A stretch of 16,388 nt of DNA. Source: Clostridiaceae bacterium. Its GTDB lineage: Bacteria; Bacillota; Clostridia; Saccharofermentanales; UBA5734. Each line of letters starts with the position of its first letter. Position 1 is the first letter of the stretch. Location: contig JAAYFZ010000142.1 of NCBI GenBank assembly GCA_012727965.1, positions 1 through 16,388 of the forward strand, read 5' to 3'. Below are positions 1 through 6,386 of this stretch, one piece after another. The translations under genes were made by a program, and so were the position numbers. The notes beneath the pieces were generated by a model. It was not told the DNA's origin and did not search any database. It worked only from the letters and a program-made list of their open reading frames with translations.

Positions 1-1
1 A

Positions 2-340
2 AAATCTCCTGAGACAATAGAAGTGGAAAATGGCAGAGGCGTTCGAGGTATTGTACCGCAACATCTGTCGGACGGCTTTTGCCAGGATATGCTGACAATA
101 TCTTTTAGACCTGATGCGATCTACCGCAAAGCTCAGGTCATAGTGAGTTTCGCCGGCAAACAGCTGATTAGACAGAAAAAACAGATAATGACACCAGGAG
201 AAATGGTAACAATAATTATAAAACCGGAACACTGGCAGAAGGCAGGTCTGACACCTGAACAGCTTAGCGGCATGACTGATGAGCATAGCCATGGGCAGGA
301 TGATCGCCGGCTGACAGTAAGCATTGAGGGTGAACAATGA
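2..340 (+). CDS. NAD(P)/FAD-dependent oxidoreductase, C-terminal fragment (partial at window start)
   Basis: The reading frame is open from the first bases of the window, so this is the 3' end of a gene that begins upstream; the GTG at 23 is an internal codon, not the start. The visible 112 residues have no nucleotide-binding motif. They resemble the C-terminal domain of the FAD/NAD(P)-dependent oxidoreductases that sit beside DUF1667 proteins in clostridial glycerol clusters: a VPQ motif, then a beta-rich stretch with an F-R-x-D and Y-R-K-A-x-V-I-V pattern, then PGEM. The stop overlaps the start of the DUF1667 gene (ATGA at 337-340), so the two are translationally coupled. By family knowledge such proteins are flavin disulfide-reductase relatives acting with a glycerol-3-phosphate dehydrogenase. 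The substrate cannot be told from this fragment. Identification rests partly on the neighbour. Confidence 0.75.
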   Translation, partial: KSPETIEVENGRGVRGIVPQHLSDGFCQDMLTISFRPDAIYRKAQVIVSFAGKQLIRQKKQIMTPGEMVTIIIKPEHWQKAGLTPEQLSGMTDEHSHGQDDRRLTVSIEGEQ

Positions 341-708
341 TTGAAAATATTACCTGTACCGGCTGTCCGATGGGATGCCGCCTTAGTGTAGAGGTCAAAG
401 AGACAGAAAACGGACCGGAGATACTCGATATTACGGGATATGAATGCAATAGAGGCCGGAGCTATGCTCAAGATGAGGTTATTAGACCACGAAGAATGAT
501 AACAACTCTTATTAGAACCGGCAGAGGCAAACGGCCACTGAGTGTGCGCAGTTCGGAAGCAATTCCCAAGGATCTGATATTTCCTGCGCTTGAACAGATT
601 CATGCAATTAGTATTGACTTACCTGTTTCTTCAGGTGATGCCATCATTGCGAATATACTTGATACCGGAGCTGATATTATCGCTACCTGCGATCTTGAGC
701 TGCGATGA
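337..708 (+). CDS. DUF1667 domain protein (small Cys-motif redox partner)
   Basis: A complete 123-residue protein. It opens with a C-x2-C-P-x-G-C motif (Cys7, Cys10, Cys14) and a fourth cysteine in the YECNRG segment (Cys37), the signature of DUF1667 proteins. Four cysteines in this arrangement suggest a bound metal or Fe-S site, but that is inference. The middle (about residues 47-70) has the R-P-x-R-x-x-T-T-L-I-R pattern usual for the family. The start codon overlaps the stop of the oxidoreductase, and the stop lies at the start of the glycerol-1-phosphate dehydrogenase region, so the three form an operon. In clostridia, DUF1667 genes accompany GlpA-like glycerol-3-phosphate dehydrogenases and FAD oxidoreductases, which suggests a role in electron transfer during glycerol phosphate oxidation. 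No enzymatic activity can be assigned. Confidence 0.85.
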   Translation: MIENITCTGCPMGCRLSVEVKETENGPEILDITGYECNRGRSYAQDEVIRPRRMITTLIRTGRGKRPLSVRSSEAIPKDLIFPALEQIHAISIDLPVSSGDAIIANILDTGADIIATCDLELR

Positions 709-728
709 TCAAAAATAATGGAGGCCTC

Positions 729-2117
729 ATGTCGAATAAACTTGAACAACTAGCACATAAAAAATGGAACTGCATTTGCGGTCGCACTCATAGCACAGAT
801 ATCAAGAGAATCATCACTGGTGATGATGTGCTTAGCAGTCTGCCTGAGCTCTTAAGTAAGCAATTAACATCCGATGGCAGAAAACTTGATCCAGGCCATG
901 ATAGATTACTGTTGGCAGCCGATAGGAATACAGCCGAGCTTGATCTTGCAAGGATCAGTAAGATCTGCCATGGTCTTGGTTATAAGACTGATACATGTAT
1001 TCTTGGTTCTGAAGGCGATCTTGTTCCAGATGAAAAGGCTGTTTTCACTCTGCTCCAGGCAGCTAGCAGTGATACTGGACTTATTATCGTTCATGGTTCA
1101 GGTACGCTCAATGATTTAGTCAGATATGTTAGTTTCAAGCTCCGTTTGCCTTATTATATTGTGGCAACAGCTCCATCTATGGATGGCTATGCTTCTACTG
1201 TCTCCCCGCTGATCCATAATGGCATGAAAATCACCTATGAAGCTCAGGGCGCTGACGCTGTCATGGCTGAGAGCAAGCTGCTGGCAGAAGCGCCGGCTGT
1301 TATGCTGGCTGCAGGTCTGGGTGATATTCTTGGCAAGTATAGCGCAATAGCTGACTGGAAACTGTCTTCATTGATCGAAGATGAATATTACTGCCCTGAG
1401 ATTGCAGATATTGTATTAGCGACTGTCAGATCGACACTTGCCGCCAGCGGTGCTATCGCGGCCAGAGATCCACAGGCAGTTACTCTTGTCATGGACGGGC
1501 TGATTATGACAGGCATAGCAATGAGCTTCGTTGGCAATTCCCGTCCTGCTTCAGGCAGTGAGCATCATATTTCGCATTTTTGGGAAATGAGATTTTTACA
1601 AGATCTAAGACCTGCCGTTCTCCATGGCAGTAAGGTTGGATTGGCCTCGATTCTGACTTGCGCTCTCTATCGTGAATTAGTGAAGAGCAAGCCGGATTTC
1701 AGCGCAGCAAGAAGACGTCTTGAAAGCTTGAGTGAATCAGACAAACTCCTCTGGGAGAAAAATATACGCCGGGCATATGGCAGCAGCAGCGATGAAGTGA
1801 TCCTTCTGGAAAAAAGCGCTTTGAAGAATGATCCGCATAGAGCACTGATCAGACTGGAGAAAATTGAGCGCAATTGGCAGATTATTGTTGCTATGATCGA
1901 AGAGTTGATACCAGATCCCATGAACATCCAAAATGCACTTGAAGTTAATGGCGGTGCTGTCAGACCTGCTGAGCTCGGTATCAGCAAAGAACTGGTTTTC
2001 GAGGCGGCGGCTTTTGCCAGAGAACTTAGAAATCGTTATACTGTACTCCAGCTCTATTGGGATCTCGGCCTGGAATCTCAGGCAGAGGCGGTTGCGCGCC
2101 GCGTATATGAACTCTGA
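729..2117 (+). CDS. sn-glycerol-1-phosphate dehydrogenase (AraM/EgsA family)
   Basis: A 462-residue metal-dependent dehydrogenase that interconverts dihydroxyacetone phosphate and sn-glycerol 1-phosphate. Visible family motifs are the GSGT nucleotide loop (123-126), T-A-P-S-M-D-G-Y-A-S (148-156), G-L-G-D-I-L-G-K-Y (196-204) and N-S-R-P-A-S-G-S-E-H-H (270-280). The probable metal ligands are Asp199, His279/His280 and His299 (LHG). An N-terminal C-x-C-G-R-x-H motif (Cys15-His21) is also present, as in longer Firmicutes members. An ATG at 705 overlaps the DUF1667 stop but lacks a good ribosome site. I chose 729 because GGAGG lies at 720-724, although the 4-nt spacing is short. In Bacillus AraM feeds glycerol-1-phosphate into a prenylglyceryl lipid; here the context is a glycerol-type redox operon, so the physiological role is open. 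Confidence 0.88.
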   Translation: MSNKLEQLAHKKWNCICGRTHSTDIKRIITGDDVLSSLPELLSKQLTSDGRKLDPGHDRLLLAADRNTAELDLARISKICHGLGYKTDTCILGSEGDLVPDEKAVFTLLQAASSDTGLIIVHGSGTLNDLVRYVSFKLRLPYYIVATAPSMDGYASTVSPLIHNGMKITYEAQGADAVMAESKLLAEAPAVMLAAGLGDILGKYSAIADWKLSSLIEDEYYCPEIADIVLATVRSTLAASGAIAARDPQAVTLVMDGLIMTGIAMSFVGNSRPASGSEHHISHFWEMRFLQDLRPAVLHGSKVGLASILTCALYRELVKSKPDFSAARRRLESLSESDKLLWEKNIRRAYGSSSDEVILLEKSALKNDPHRALIRLEKIERNWQIIVAMIEELIPDPMNIQNALEVNGGAVRPAELGISKELVFEAAAFARELRNRYTVLQLYWDLGLESQAEAVARRVYEL

Positions 2118-2183
2118 TTCGGCTAACAGAGTCTTAACATAGGCAGTATAGCAGTGCTGCCGGCAAGGTATTATAATATAACT

Positions 2184-2684
2184 ATGAAACATGAAGATAA
2201 CTGGGCCGCATATAAGATGCTTATTCAAGAGCTGCTTCGCCACCCTCAGGTTAGGGCGATGGATCAGCATATTCATCATAACAGCATAACCACCCTTGAG
2301 CATTGCCTATCTGTTTCTTATTTGAGTTATCGGCTTAGCGAGAAGCTGGGGCTGGATAGCAAGGCAGTAGCAAGAGGGGCGCTGCTTCATGATCTCTATC
2401 TTTATGACTGGCATAAGATCAAGCCGCCTGAGGGCCTTCATGGCTTCACTCATCCTGGTATAGCACTACGTAATGCTTCCGGTTTATTTCAGCTAAGTCG
2501 TCTGGAAGCAGATATCATCAGTAAACATATGTGGCCGCTGACTCTTCGCCCGCCGCGCTACCGCGAATCGCTTCTAGTTTGCCTGGTAGACAAGTACTGT
2601 GCTCTGCTTGAGGTTTTCCATACCAGACGCAAAATCAGGCTTGAGAGCTTCAAATTCGCTTTGACCTCTTCGAACCGAACATAA
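2184..2684 (+). CDS. HD-domain phosphohydrolase
   Basis: A protein of about 166 residues. The HD superfamily metal site is visible as His40 (L-E-H), the His69-Asp70 pair (L-L-H-D), His90 (F-T-H), His115 (S-K-H) and Asp136 (V-D-K-Y). The likely activity is metal-dependent hydrolysis of a phosphomonoester or nucleotide; the substrate cannot be predicted. The start is uncertain. The frame is open from a GTG at 2154, but ATG 2184 places the N-terminus where related proteins begin. Neither start has a strong Shine-Dalgarno sequence. A TATAAT hexamer lies at 2172-2177, just before ATG 2184, with no matching -35. The gene follows the glycerol-1-phosphate dehydrogenase by 66 nt and ends at a strong terminator, so it is probably the last gene of that transcript. 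Cytoplasmic; no signal peptide. Confidence 0.72.
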   Translation: MKHEDNWAAYKMLIQELLRHPQVRAMDQHIHHNSITTLEHCLSVSYLSYRLSEKLGLDSKAVARGALLHDLYLYDWHKIKPPEGLHGFTHPGIALRNASGLFQLSRLEADIISKHMWPLTLRPPRYRESLLVCLVDKYCALLEVFHTRRKIRLESFKFALTSSNRT

Positions 2685-2691
2685 TTGAAAT

Positions 2692-2723
2692 AGAACTGGT
2701 TGATAGATAACTGGTTCTTTTTT
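2692..2723 (+). terminator. Rho-independent terminator after the HD-domain gene
   Basis: A 10-bp stem with two G-U wobbles (arms 2692-2701 and 2709-2718, AGAACTGGTT / AACTGGTTCT), a 7-nt loop and five T residues directly after. It starts 8 nt after the stop of the HD gene and closes the upstream transcription unit before thioredoxin. Confidence 0.8.
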
Positions 2724-2740
2724 ATTTGGTGACATAATTA

Positions 2741-2769
2741 CTGATGAATCTACTAACAACAGGTATAAT
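2741..2769 (+). promoter_or_regulatory. Possible promoter of trxA
   Basis: A perfect TATAAT at 2764-2769 lies 43 nt before the thioredoxin ATG. At 17-bp spacing the -35 is only CTGATG (2741-2746), a weak match. The position between a terminator and an isolated gene supports a promoter here. Confidence 0.45.
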
Positions 2770-2811
2770 CAGCTCATAAAATAATAAAAACCTGAAAGGA
2801 GCCTGAATAAT

Positions 2812-3141
2812 ATGGCTGGTAAAAATGTACTTACGATCACTGAGGAAAATTTCGAACAAGAGGTGCTGAATTCTGAAGTACCTGTACTAATTGATTTCTG
2901 GGCATCATGGTGTGCGCCCTGCAGAATGATCGCTCCAACTATCGATGAGCTGGCAGATGAGATGACAGGTAAAATCAAAGTAGGCAAGATCAATGTTGAT
3001 GAGCAGCCTAATCTGGCTTCAGCATTTCGTGTTATGAGCATTCCGACTCTCGCGATGACCAAGGGCAGTGATGTTATCATGCAGAGTGTAGGCGTAAAAT
3101 CCAAGGATGCACTTAAGCAGGAAATAGAAGCAAAAATCTAA
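2812..3141 (+). CDS. trxA: Thioredoxin
   Basis: A 109-residue thioredoxin, the normal length of the family. The W-C-A-P-C-R redox site is present with Cys34 and Cys37, where the common version is W-C-G-P-C. The buried Asp (L-I-D-F-W), the cis-proline of S-I-P-T (Pro78) and the G-V-K-S-K-D-A-L C-terminal helix region are also there. The usual glycine loop and following hydrophobic strand are altered to A-M-T-K-G-S-D. It reduces disulfides in cytoplasmic proteins using electrons from a thioredoxin reductase not seen in this window. AAAGGAG at 2795-2801 sets the ATG at 2812. The gene stands alone between two terminators and converges on a rhodanese lipoprotein. No signal peptide. Confidence 0.93.
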   Translation: MAGKNVLTITEENFEQEVLNSEVPVLIDFWASWCAPCRMIAPTIDELADEMTGKIKVGKINVDEQPNLASAFRVMSIPTLAMTKGSDVIMQSVGVKSKDALKQEIEAKI

Positions 3142-3156
3142 GACTAGTTAGAACAT

Positions 3157-3204
3157 AAAAAATAAGAGATCCGGTATCGAGCAGCAAACTCAATACCGGA
3201 TTTT
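3157..3204. terminator. Bidirectional terminator between trxA and the rhodanese gene
   Basis: A 13-bp inverted repeat with one imperfect position (arms 3169-3181 and 3189-3201, core ATCCGGTAT / ATACCGGAT) and a 7-nt loop. On the + strand it is followed by TTTT. On the - strand it is followed by CTCTTA and six T residues. The imperfect position is C-A on the + strand but a G-U wobble on the - strand. It serves both convergent genes. Confidence 0.85.
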
Positions 3205-3210
3205 CTTAGT

Positions 3211-3717
3211 TTACTCAGTTTCATAAGGCCAGTTATTGATGCCGCCCAAATCATAAATGACTGAGAAACCGGCATCGGAGAGAGTTTTGGCTGCTATCGC
3301 ACTGCGCCTGCCTGACCTGCAGTAGACAATAACCGGTTTGTTTTGCCATTGGCTGATTTCCTCCAGCCTGCCGTTAAGCTCCTCAACAGGAATGAGTGTG
3401 CTGCCGGGAATATGTACCTCGTCGTACTCTGCCTGAGTACGAACATCTAATAGTAAAACTTCCTGATCGGAAGCAAGCAATTCCTGGGCCTTCTCAGGAC
3501 TTATCAGTTCAAGTATTCTCTCTTTTTCTGTTTCCGAATTTGTTTCACCAGTACTAGTTTGCTCTGCGCTGCCAGTCGCTTCAGAATCAGCGGAATTTGT
3601 TGTGTTAGCTTCTTCTGTCACTGTATTAGTTGTGCTAGAGGATGTCTGACCAGCACATGACGAGAGGGCTAGCAAAAGAACAAGCACTAATACCGGAACT
3701 AGAAATTTTTTCTTCAT
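3211..3717 (-). CDS. Rhodanese-domain lipoprotein (sulfurtransferase-like)
   Basis: A 168-residue secreted lipoprotein. Residues 1-20 are a signal peptide (M-K-K-K, then a Leu/Val-rich core) with lipobox L-S-S-C, so Cys21 should be lipidated. Residues 22-66 are a Ser/Thr/Glu-rich linker. A single rhodanese domain follows (about 70-168) with L-L-D-V-R, E-Y-x-x-x-H-I-P-G-S and the active-site loop C-R-S-G-R-R-S, in which Cys133 would carry the persulfide. Such single-domain proteins handle sulfane sulfur outside the membrane; the partner is unknown. A GTG at 3726 is in frame but lies inside the ribosome site (AAGGTG, 3729-3724), so ATG 3717 is preferred. It is divergent from a Crp/Fnr regulator and convergent with thioredoxin, consistent with a thiol or sulfur response. 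Confidence 0.9.
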   Translation of the reverse strand: MKKKFLVPVLVLVLLLALSSCAGQTSSSTTNTVTEEANTTNSADSEATGSAEQTSTGETNSETEKERILELISPEKAQELLASDQEVLLLDVRTQAEYDEVHIPGSTLIPVEELNGRLEEISQWQNKPVIVYCRSGRRSAIAAKTLSDAGFSVIYDLGGINNWPYETE

Positions 3718-3815
3718 AATGATCACCTTCGATTCATTGATTTACATTTGCTAATATTCTAACTGATTTTTAAGGTTACAGCGGGCACACATGTATCATG
3801 GCGAGAAAAAAACTG

Positions 3816-3842
3816 GCAGAAGTCGAAGCTTATTACTTCTGC
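3816..3842. promoter_or_regulatory. Perfect inverted repeat, candidate operator upstream of the Crp/Fnr gene
   Basis: Two perfect 8-bp arms, GCAGAAGT (3816-3823) and ACTTCTGC (3835-3842), are separated by 11 bp that themselves contain AAGCTT. The site covers the expected -35 position of the putative promoter at 3859-3864 and lies in the divergent intergenic region. There is no T tract after it, so it is not a terminator. A role as a binding site for the encoded Crp/Fnr protein or another dimeric regulator is inference. Confidence 0.5.
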
Positions 3843-3855
3843 TATGTCCTTGCTG

Positions 3856-3864
3856 TGATATGAT
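3856..3864 (+). promoter_or_regulatory. Possible extended -10 promoter of the Crp/Fnr gene
   Basis: TGA followed by TATGAT (3859-3864) forms an extended -10 element 31 nt before the chosen ATG. The -35 position (CTTCTG, 3836-3841) is poor and overlaps the inverted repeat, which would suit a regulated promoter. Confidence 0.4.
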
Positions 3865-3895
3865 GAAAAGAAAAAGACATCAGGAGATTATGATA

Positions 3896-4573
3896 ATGAT
3901 TACAGCTGAACAGATAAATGAACTGGACCTGCTTTTCCCGGTATTAAAAAAGCTTACTAGTGATCAGAGAGAGCTGCTTTTTATGCATGGGCAGATTATT
4001 GATCTTCCAGCTTCGCAGATGCTGATGCAGCAAAACCAGCAGTGTCAGTATTTGCCGCTCGTGCTCCAGGGAGTTCTCAGGGTATATAAGCTCTCGGCAG
4101 GCGGCAGAGAAATGACACTCTTTCGAACTGGACCAGGTGAAACCTGTCTGGTGTCAATTGCATGTCAGTTGAGACAGGAGGAGTTTCCCGCGCTAGCTCA
4201 GGTTGAGGAAGATGCCAGACTATTTATGGTGCCGATGCATCTATACCATGAAATTCTCGATAAACAGCCTGTTTGGAAAGATTTTCTCATACTGACGCTT
4301 TATGAACATCTCACAGAAACAATGGAAACACTAGAAGCGGTAACCTTCGATAGAACTGATCATAGACTGATTAATTGGCTTCTGGATCAGACCGGCGGTA
4401 AGCGTGGTCTGATCAAAACTACGCATGAGGCCATAGCTGTCGAGATCGGTACAGCGCGTGAAGTGGTTTCGAGGCTGCTGGGTGAGTTCAAAGGCCAACA
4501 CACTCTTGTGCTTGGCAGAGGCAGGATCGAAATAACTGATCCTGATAGATTGGCAGAAATCAGAGAACGTTGA
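3896..4573 (+). CDS. Crp/Fnr family transcriptional regulator
   Basis: A 225-residue regulator. The N-terminal cyclic-nucleotide-binding-type beta-barrel covers about residues 20-125, a long dimer helix about 126-155, and a C-terminal winged helix-turn-helix follows. The recognition-helix region is T-H-E-A-I-A-V-E-I-G-T-A-R-E-V-V-S-R-L-L (176-195), very typical of the family. There is no N-terminal Fe-S cysteine cluster as in FNR. Three cysteines are present: Cys50 and, in the barrel, Cys84 and Cys90 (G-E-T-C-x5-C). AGGAG at 3882-3886 favours ATG 3896 over ATG 3890; the longer frame from 3791 has no ribosome site. The effector is unknown. Its divergent partner is the rhodanese lipoprotein, and it is preceded by a perfect inverted repeat, so autoregulation and control of the sulfur-related neighbours are plausible. 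Confidence 0.9.
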   Translation: MITAEQINELDLLFPVLKKLTSDQRELLFMHGQIIDLPASQMLMQQNQQCQYLPLVLQGVLRVYKLSAGGREMTLFRTGPGETCLVSIACQLRQEEFPALAQVEEDARLFMVPMHLYHEILDKQPVWKDFLILTLYEHLTETMETLEAVTFDRTDHRLINWLLDQTGGKRGLIKTTHEAIAVEIGTAREVVSRLLGEFKGQHTLVLGRGRIEITDPDRLAEIRER

Positions 4574-4641
4574 AAACTGCCAGCTTGGCAGAAAGCTGCA
4601 ACCTGTTACAGAAGATACATCATACCGGTTAATTGGATGAG

Positions 4642-4678
4642 AAGAGACTGAGTCTATCAATGGATCAGCCTCTTTTTT
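4642..4678 (+). terminator. Rho-independent terminator after the Crp/Fnr gene
   Basis: The stem is AAGAGACTGA (4642-4651) with TCAGCCTCTT (4665-4674): nine pairs and one A-C mismatch, with a 13-nt loop. A run of seven T residues covers 4672-4678. It isolates the speA promoter downstream. Confidence 0.7.
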
Positions 4679-4769
4679 GTTGAGATTATAAATACAAAAT
4701 AAGTTAAATTAATGACATTTTATATGCAAAACCAACAAACGAAAATCGACATGGCAAAAAGAGGGCAAA

Positions 4770-4810
4770 AAGTTTAGTATAGGTAAACTTAATTTTCATA
4801 AAAATGAAAA
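4770..4810. promoter_or_regulatory. Two adjacent inverted repeats upstream of the speA promoter
   Basis: The first repeat is AAGTTTA-N7-TAAACTT (4770-4790), perfect 7-bp arms. The second is TTTTCAT-N4-ATGAAAA (4793-4810), also perfect. The pair ends 7 bp before the -35 hexamer of speA, where an activator or repressor would bind. AT-rich sequence makes chance palindromes more likely, so the operator role is tentative. Confidence 0.35.
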
Positions 4811-4816
4811 AATGTA

Positions 4817-4844
4817 TTGTAATTCTGAATAGCTGTGCTATAAT
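4817..4844 (+). promoter_or_regulatory. Promoter of the speA-speB operon
   Basis: The -35 is TTGTAA (4817-4822), the spacer is 16 bp, and the extended -10 is TGC-TATAAT (TATAAT at 4839-4844). This is the best sigma-A-type promoter in the window. Transcription should begin near 4852, giving a leader of about 42 nt. Confidence 0.75.
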
Positions 4845-4893
4845 CGCTAATTGTTTCGTGAAATAAATTGTAGTTGGGAGGGGATAAACTATC

Positions 4894-6357
4894 ATGAAAA
4901 ATAAACACCTGCGCGCCCCGCTGTATGAGGCTCTTGAGCAATATACACATGAGAATCTGGTTCACTTCGATGTGCCCGGCCATAAGAAGCGTATGCATAC
5001 TGGTTTGGGAGAATTTTTTGGTGAACGGATTTTAGGTCTTGATGCCAATTCTACGAAGGCTCTTGACAACCTTTCTAATCCTGATGGGATCATTAAGGAA
5101 GCTGAAGCTCTATTAGCTGATGCTTATTGGGCAGACCGTGCGTTTATGCTGGTCAATGGCTCAACCTTCGGCGTGCAGGCAATGATCATGTCAGTTTGTT
5201 CCCCTAAGGATAAAATATTGATGCCGCGCAACGTTCATAAATCAGCAGTTAATGCTGTTATATTGTCCGGTGCGATTCCGGTTTTTATCGATCCTGAGAT
5301 CAATAAGGATTATGGTATCGCCAATGGCGTCAGTTTCGATCAGGTTAAAAAAGCTGTACAGGATAATCCTGATGCAAAAGCAATATTTCTGATCAATCCA
5401 ACATATTTCGGCGTAGTATCTGATCTGCGAGCGATCATCAAGCTCTGCCGCCGTCGCGGTCTGATGGTGCTTGTTGATGAAGCACATGGCGCACATTTCC
5501 CATTTCATAATGAGTTTCCGGAAAATGCCACCGCTTTGGGTGCTGATTTGGCAACAGTCAGTCTGCACAAGACGGGAGGTTCTCTAACACAGAGTTCAGC
5601 TCTGCTCATGAATGAGCGTAATCTTGATGCCAGTACAGTCCGGTCTACGATCAATCTGATGCAGACAACCAGTGCTTCTTATCTATTGATGGCAAGTATT
5701 GATCTGGCCAGACGTAATCTTGAGATAAATGGCAGCAAAATTTATGATGAGCTGCTGCCGATAATTGAAAAAGCGAAAATCGAGCTTAATAAGACACCTG
5801 GTCTGTCAGTACTGACGCGTGATGATATCAATGGTCAGGGATTCTATGATTTTGATGAAACAAAATTTGTCGTTCGTGTAAATGAGCTCGGGATGACCGG
5901 GTTCGAAGTCTATGACATGCTCAAGGATGAGTATGGTATTCAGGTAGAGCTGGCCGAATCATATGTTATACTAGCCATAGCGGGAATCGGTGATGATGCC
6001 GGTACGATCGAGAAGCTTGTCACAGCCCTGAAGGATATCTCTGCCAGATATAATGGCAAGGCTAAACCTTTTGAACTCCAGCAGATTGATGCTTTTGAAA
6101 AACCTATGGCTGTTGTTTCTCCGCGAGATGCCTATTACAGTCCCAAGAGGCTGATTAATATCAATGAGTCAGTTGGAGAGATCTGTGCTGAGTCCATTAT
6201 GATATACCCGCCCGGAATTCCTCTTGCCGTACCAGGCGAGAAAATCACTCAGGGTATAGTCGACCATTTCAATTTTTATCGTCAGCAGCATTGTGTAATC
6301 ATGCACAACTCTGATGATCCGGACATGATCCAGGTGCTTGGTGAAGCTGCTGTTTGA
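4894..6357 (+). CDS. speA: Arginine decarboxylase (Orn/Lys/Arg decarboxylase, short SpeA type)
   Basis: A 487-residue PLP-dependent decarboxylase, matching the length of the Bacillus SpeA/YaaO class rather than the 700+ residue inducible enzymes. The N-terminal signature P-x-F/V-P-G-H-K is seen as D-V-P-G-H-K-K (26-32). The PLP domain shows D-E-A-H-G-A-H (195-201) and the Schiff-base lysine in S-L-H-K-T-G-G (Lys226). The C-terminal domain has Y-Y-S-P-K and Y-P-P-G-I-P, typical of the family. The Arg assignment over Lys or Orn comes mainly from the agmatinase gene 29 nt downstream: arginine to agmatine to putrescine. A GGGAGGGG ribosome site (4876-4883) supports the ATG at 4894. No spermidine synthase gene is adjacent here. 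Confidence 0.9.
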   Translation: MKNKHLRAPLYEALEQYTHENLVHFDVPGHKKRMHTGLGEFFGERILGLDANSTKALDNLSNPDGIIKEAEALLADAYWADRAFMLVNGSTFGVQAMIMSVCSPKDKILMPRNVHKSAVNAVILSGAIPVFIDPEINKDYGIANGVSFDQVKKAVQDNPDAKAIFLINPTYFGVVSDLRAIIKLCRRRGLMVLVDEAHGAHFPFHNEFPENATALGADLATVSLHKTGGSLTQSSALLMNERNLDASTVRSTINLMQTTSASYLLMASIDLARRNLEINGSKIYDELLPIIEKAKIELNKTPGLSVLTRDDINGQGFYDFDETKFVVRVNELGMTGFEVYDMLKDEYGIQVELAESYVILAIAGIGDDAGTIEKLVTALKDISARYNGKAKPFELQQIDAFEKPMAVVSPRDAYYSPKRLININESVGEICAESIMIYPPGIPLAVPGEKITQGIVDHFNFYRQQHCVIMHNSDDPDMIQVLGEAAV

Positions 6358-6386
6358 TGTCCGTCCCTTGATGAGGAGGATATTAT

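Larger units (their letters stand above)
4574..4893. other. Intergenic region between the Crp/Fnr gene and speA
   Basis: A 320-bp non-coding stretch. From left to right it holds a short hairpin without a T tract (CTGCCA / TGGCAG, 4577-4591), the terminator at 4642-4678, an AT-rich stretch of about 90 bp with nothing recognisable, two inverted repeats (4770-4810), the speA promoter (4817-4844) and a leader of about 42 nt. I found no riboswitch or open reading frame that looks real. Confidence 0.7.

Noticed and set aside
2172..2177. TATAAT before the HD gene as its promoter
   Set aside because: No -35 at usable distance, and transcription would start at the ATG itself. Probably chance, with the gene read from the upstream operon.
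1737..2303. 188-codon antisense frame over glycerol-1-phosphate dehydrogenase and the HD gene
   Set aside because: Shadow of two real genes; no ribosome site or family pattern.
3791..3895. N-terminal extension of the Crp/Fnr protein from the ATG at 3791
   Set aside because: It would run through the inverted repeat and the putative promoter, has no ribosome site, and the added residues are not family-like.
4577..4591. CTGCCA / TGGCAG hairpin as terminator of the Crp/Fnr gene
   Set aside because: The loop is only 3 nt and no T tract follows; the hairpin at 4642-4678 is the better terminator.
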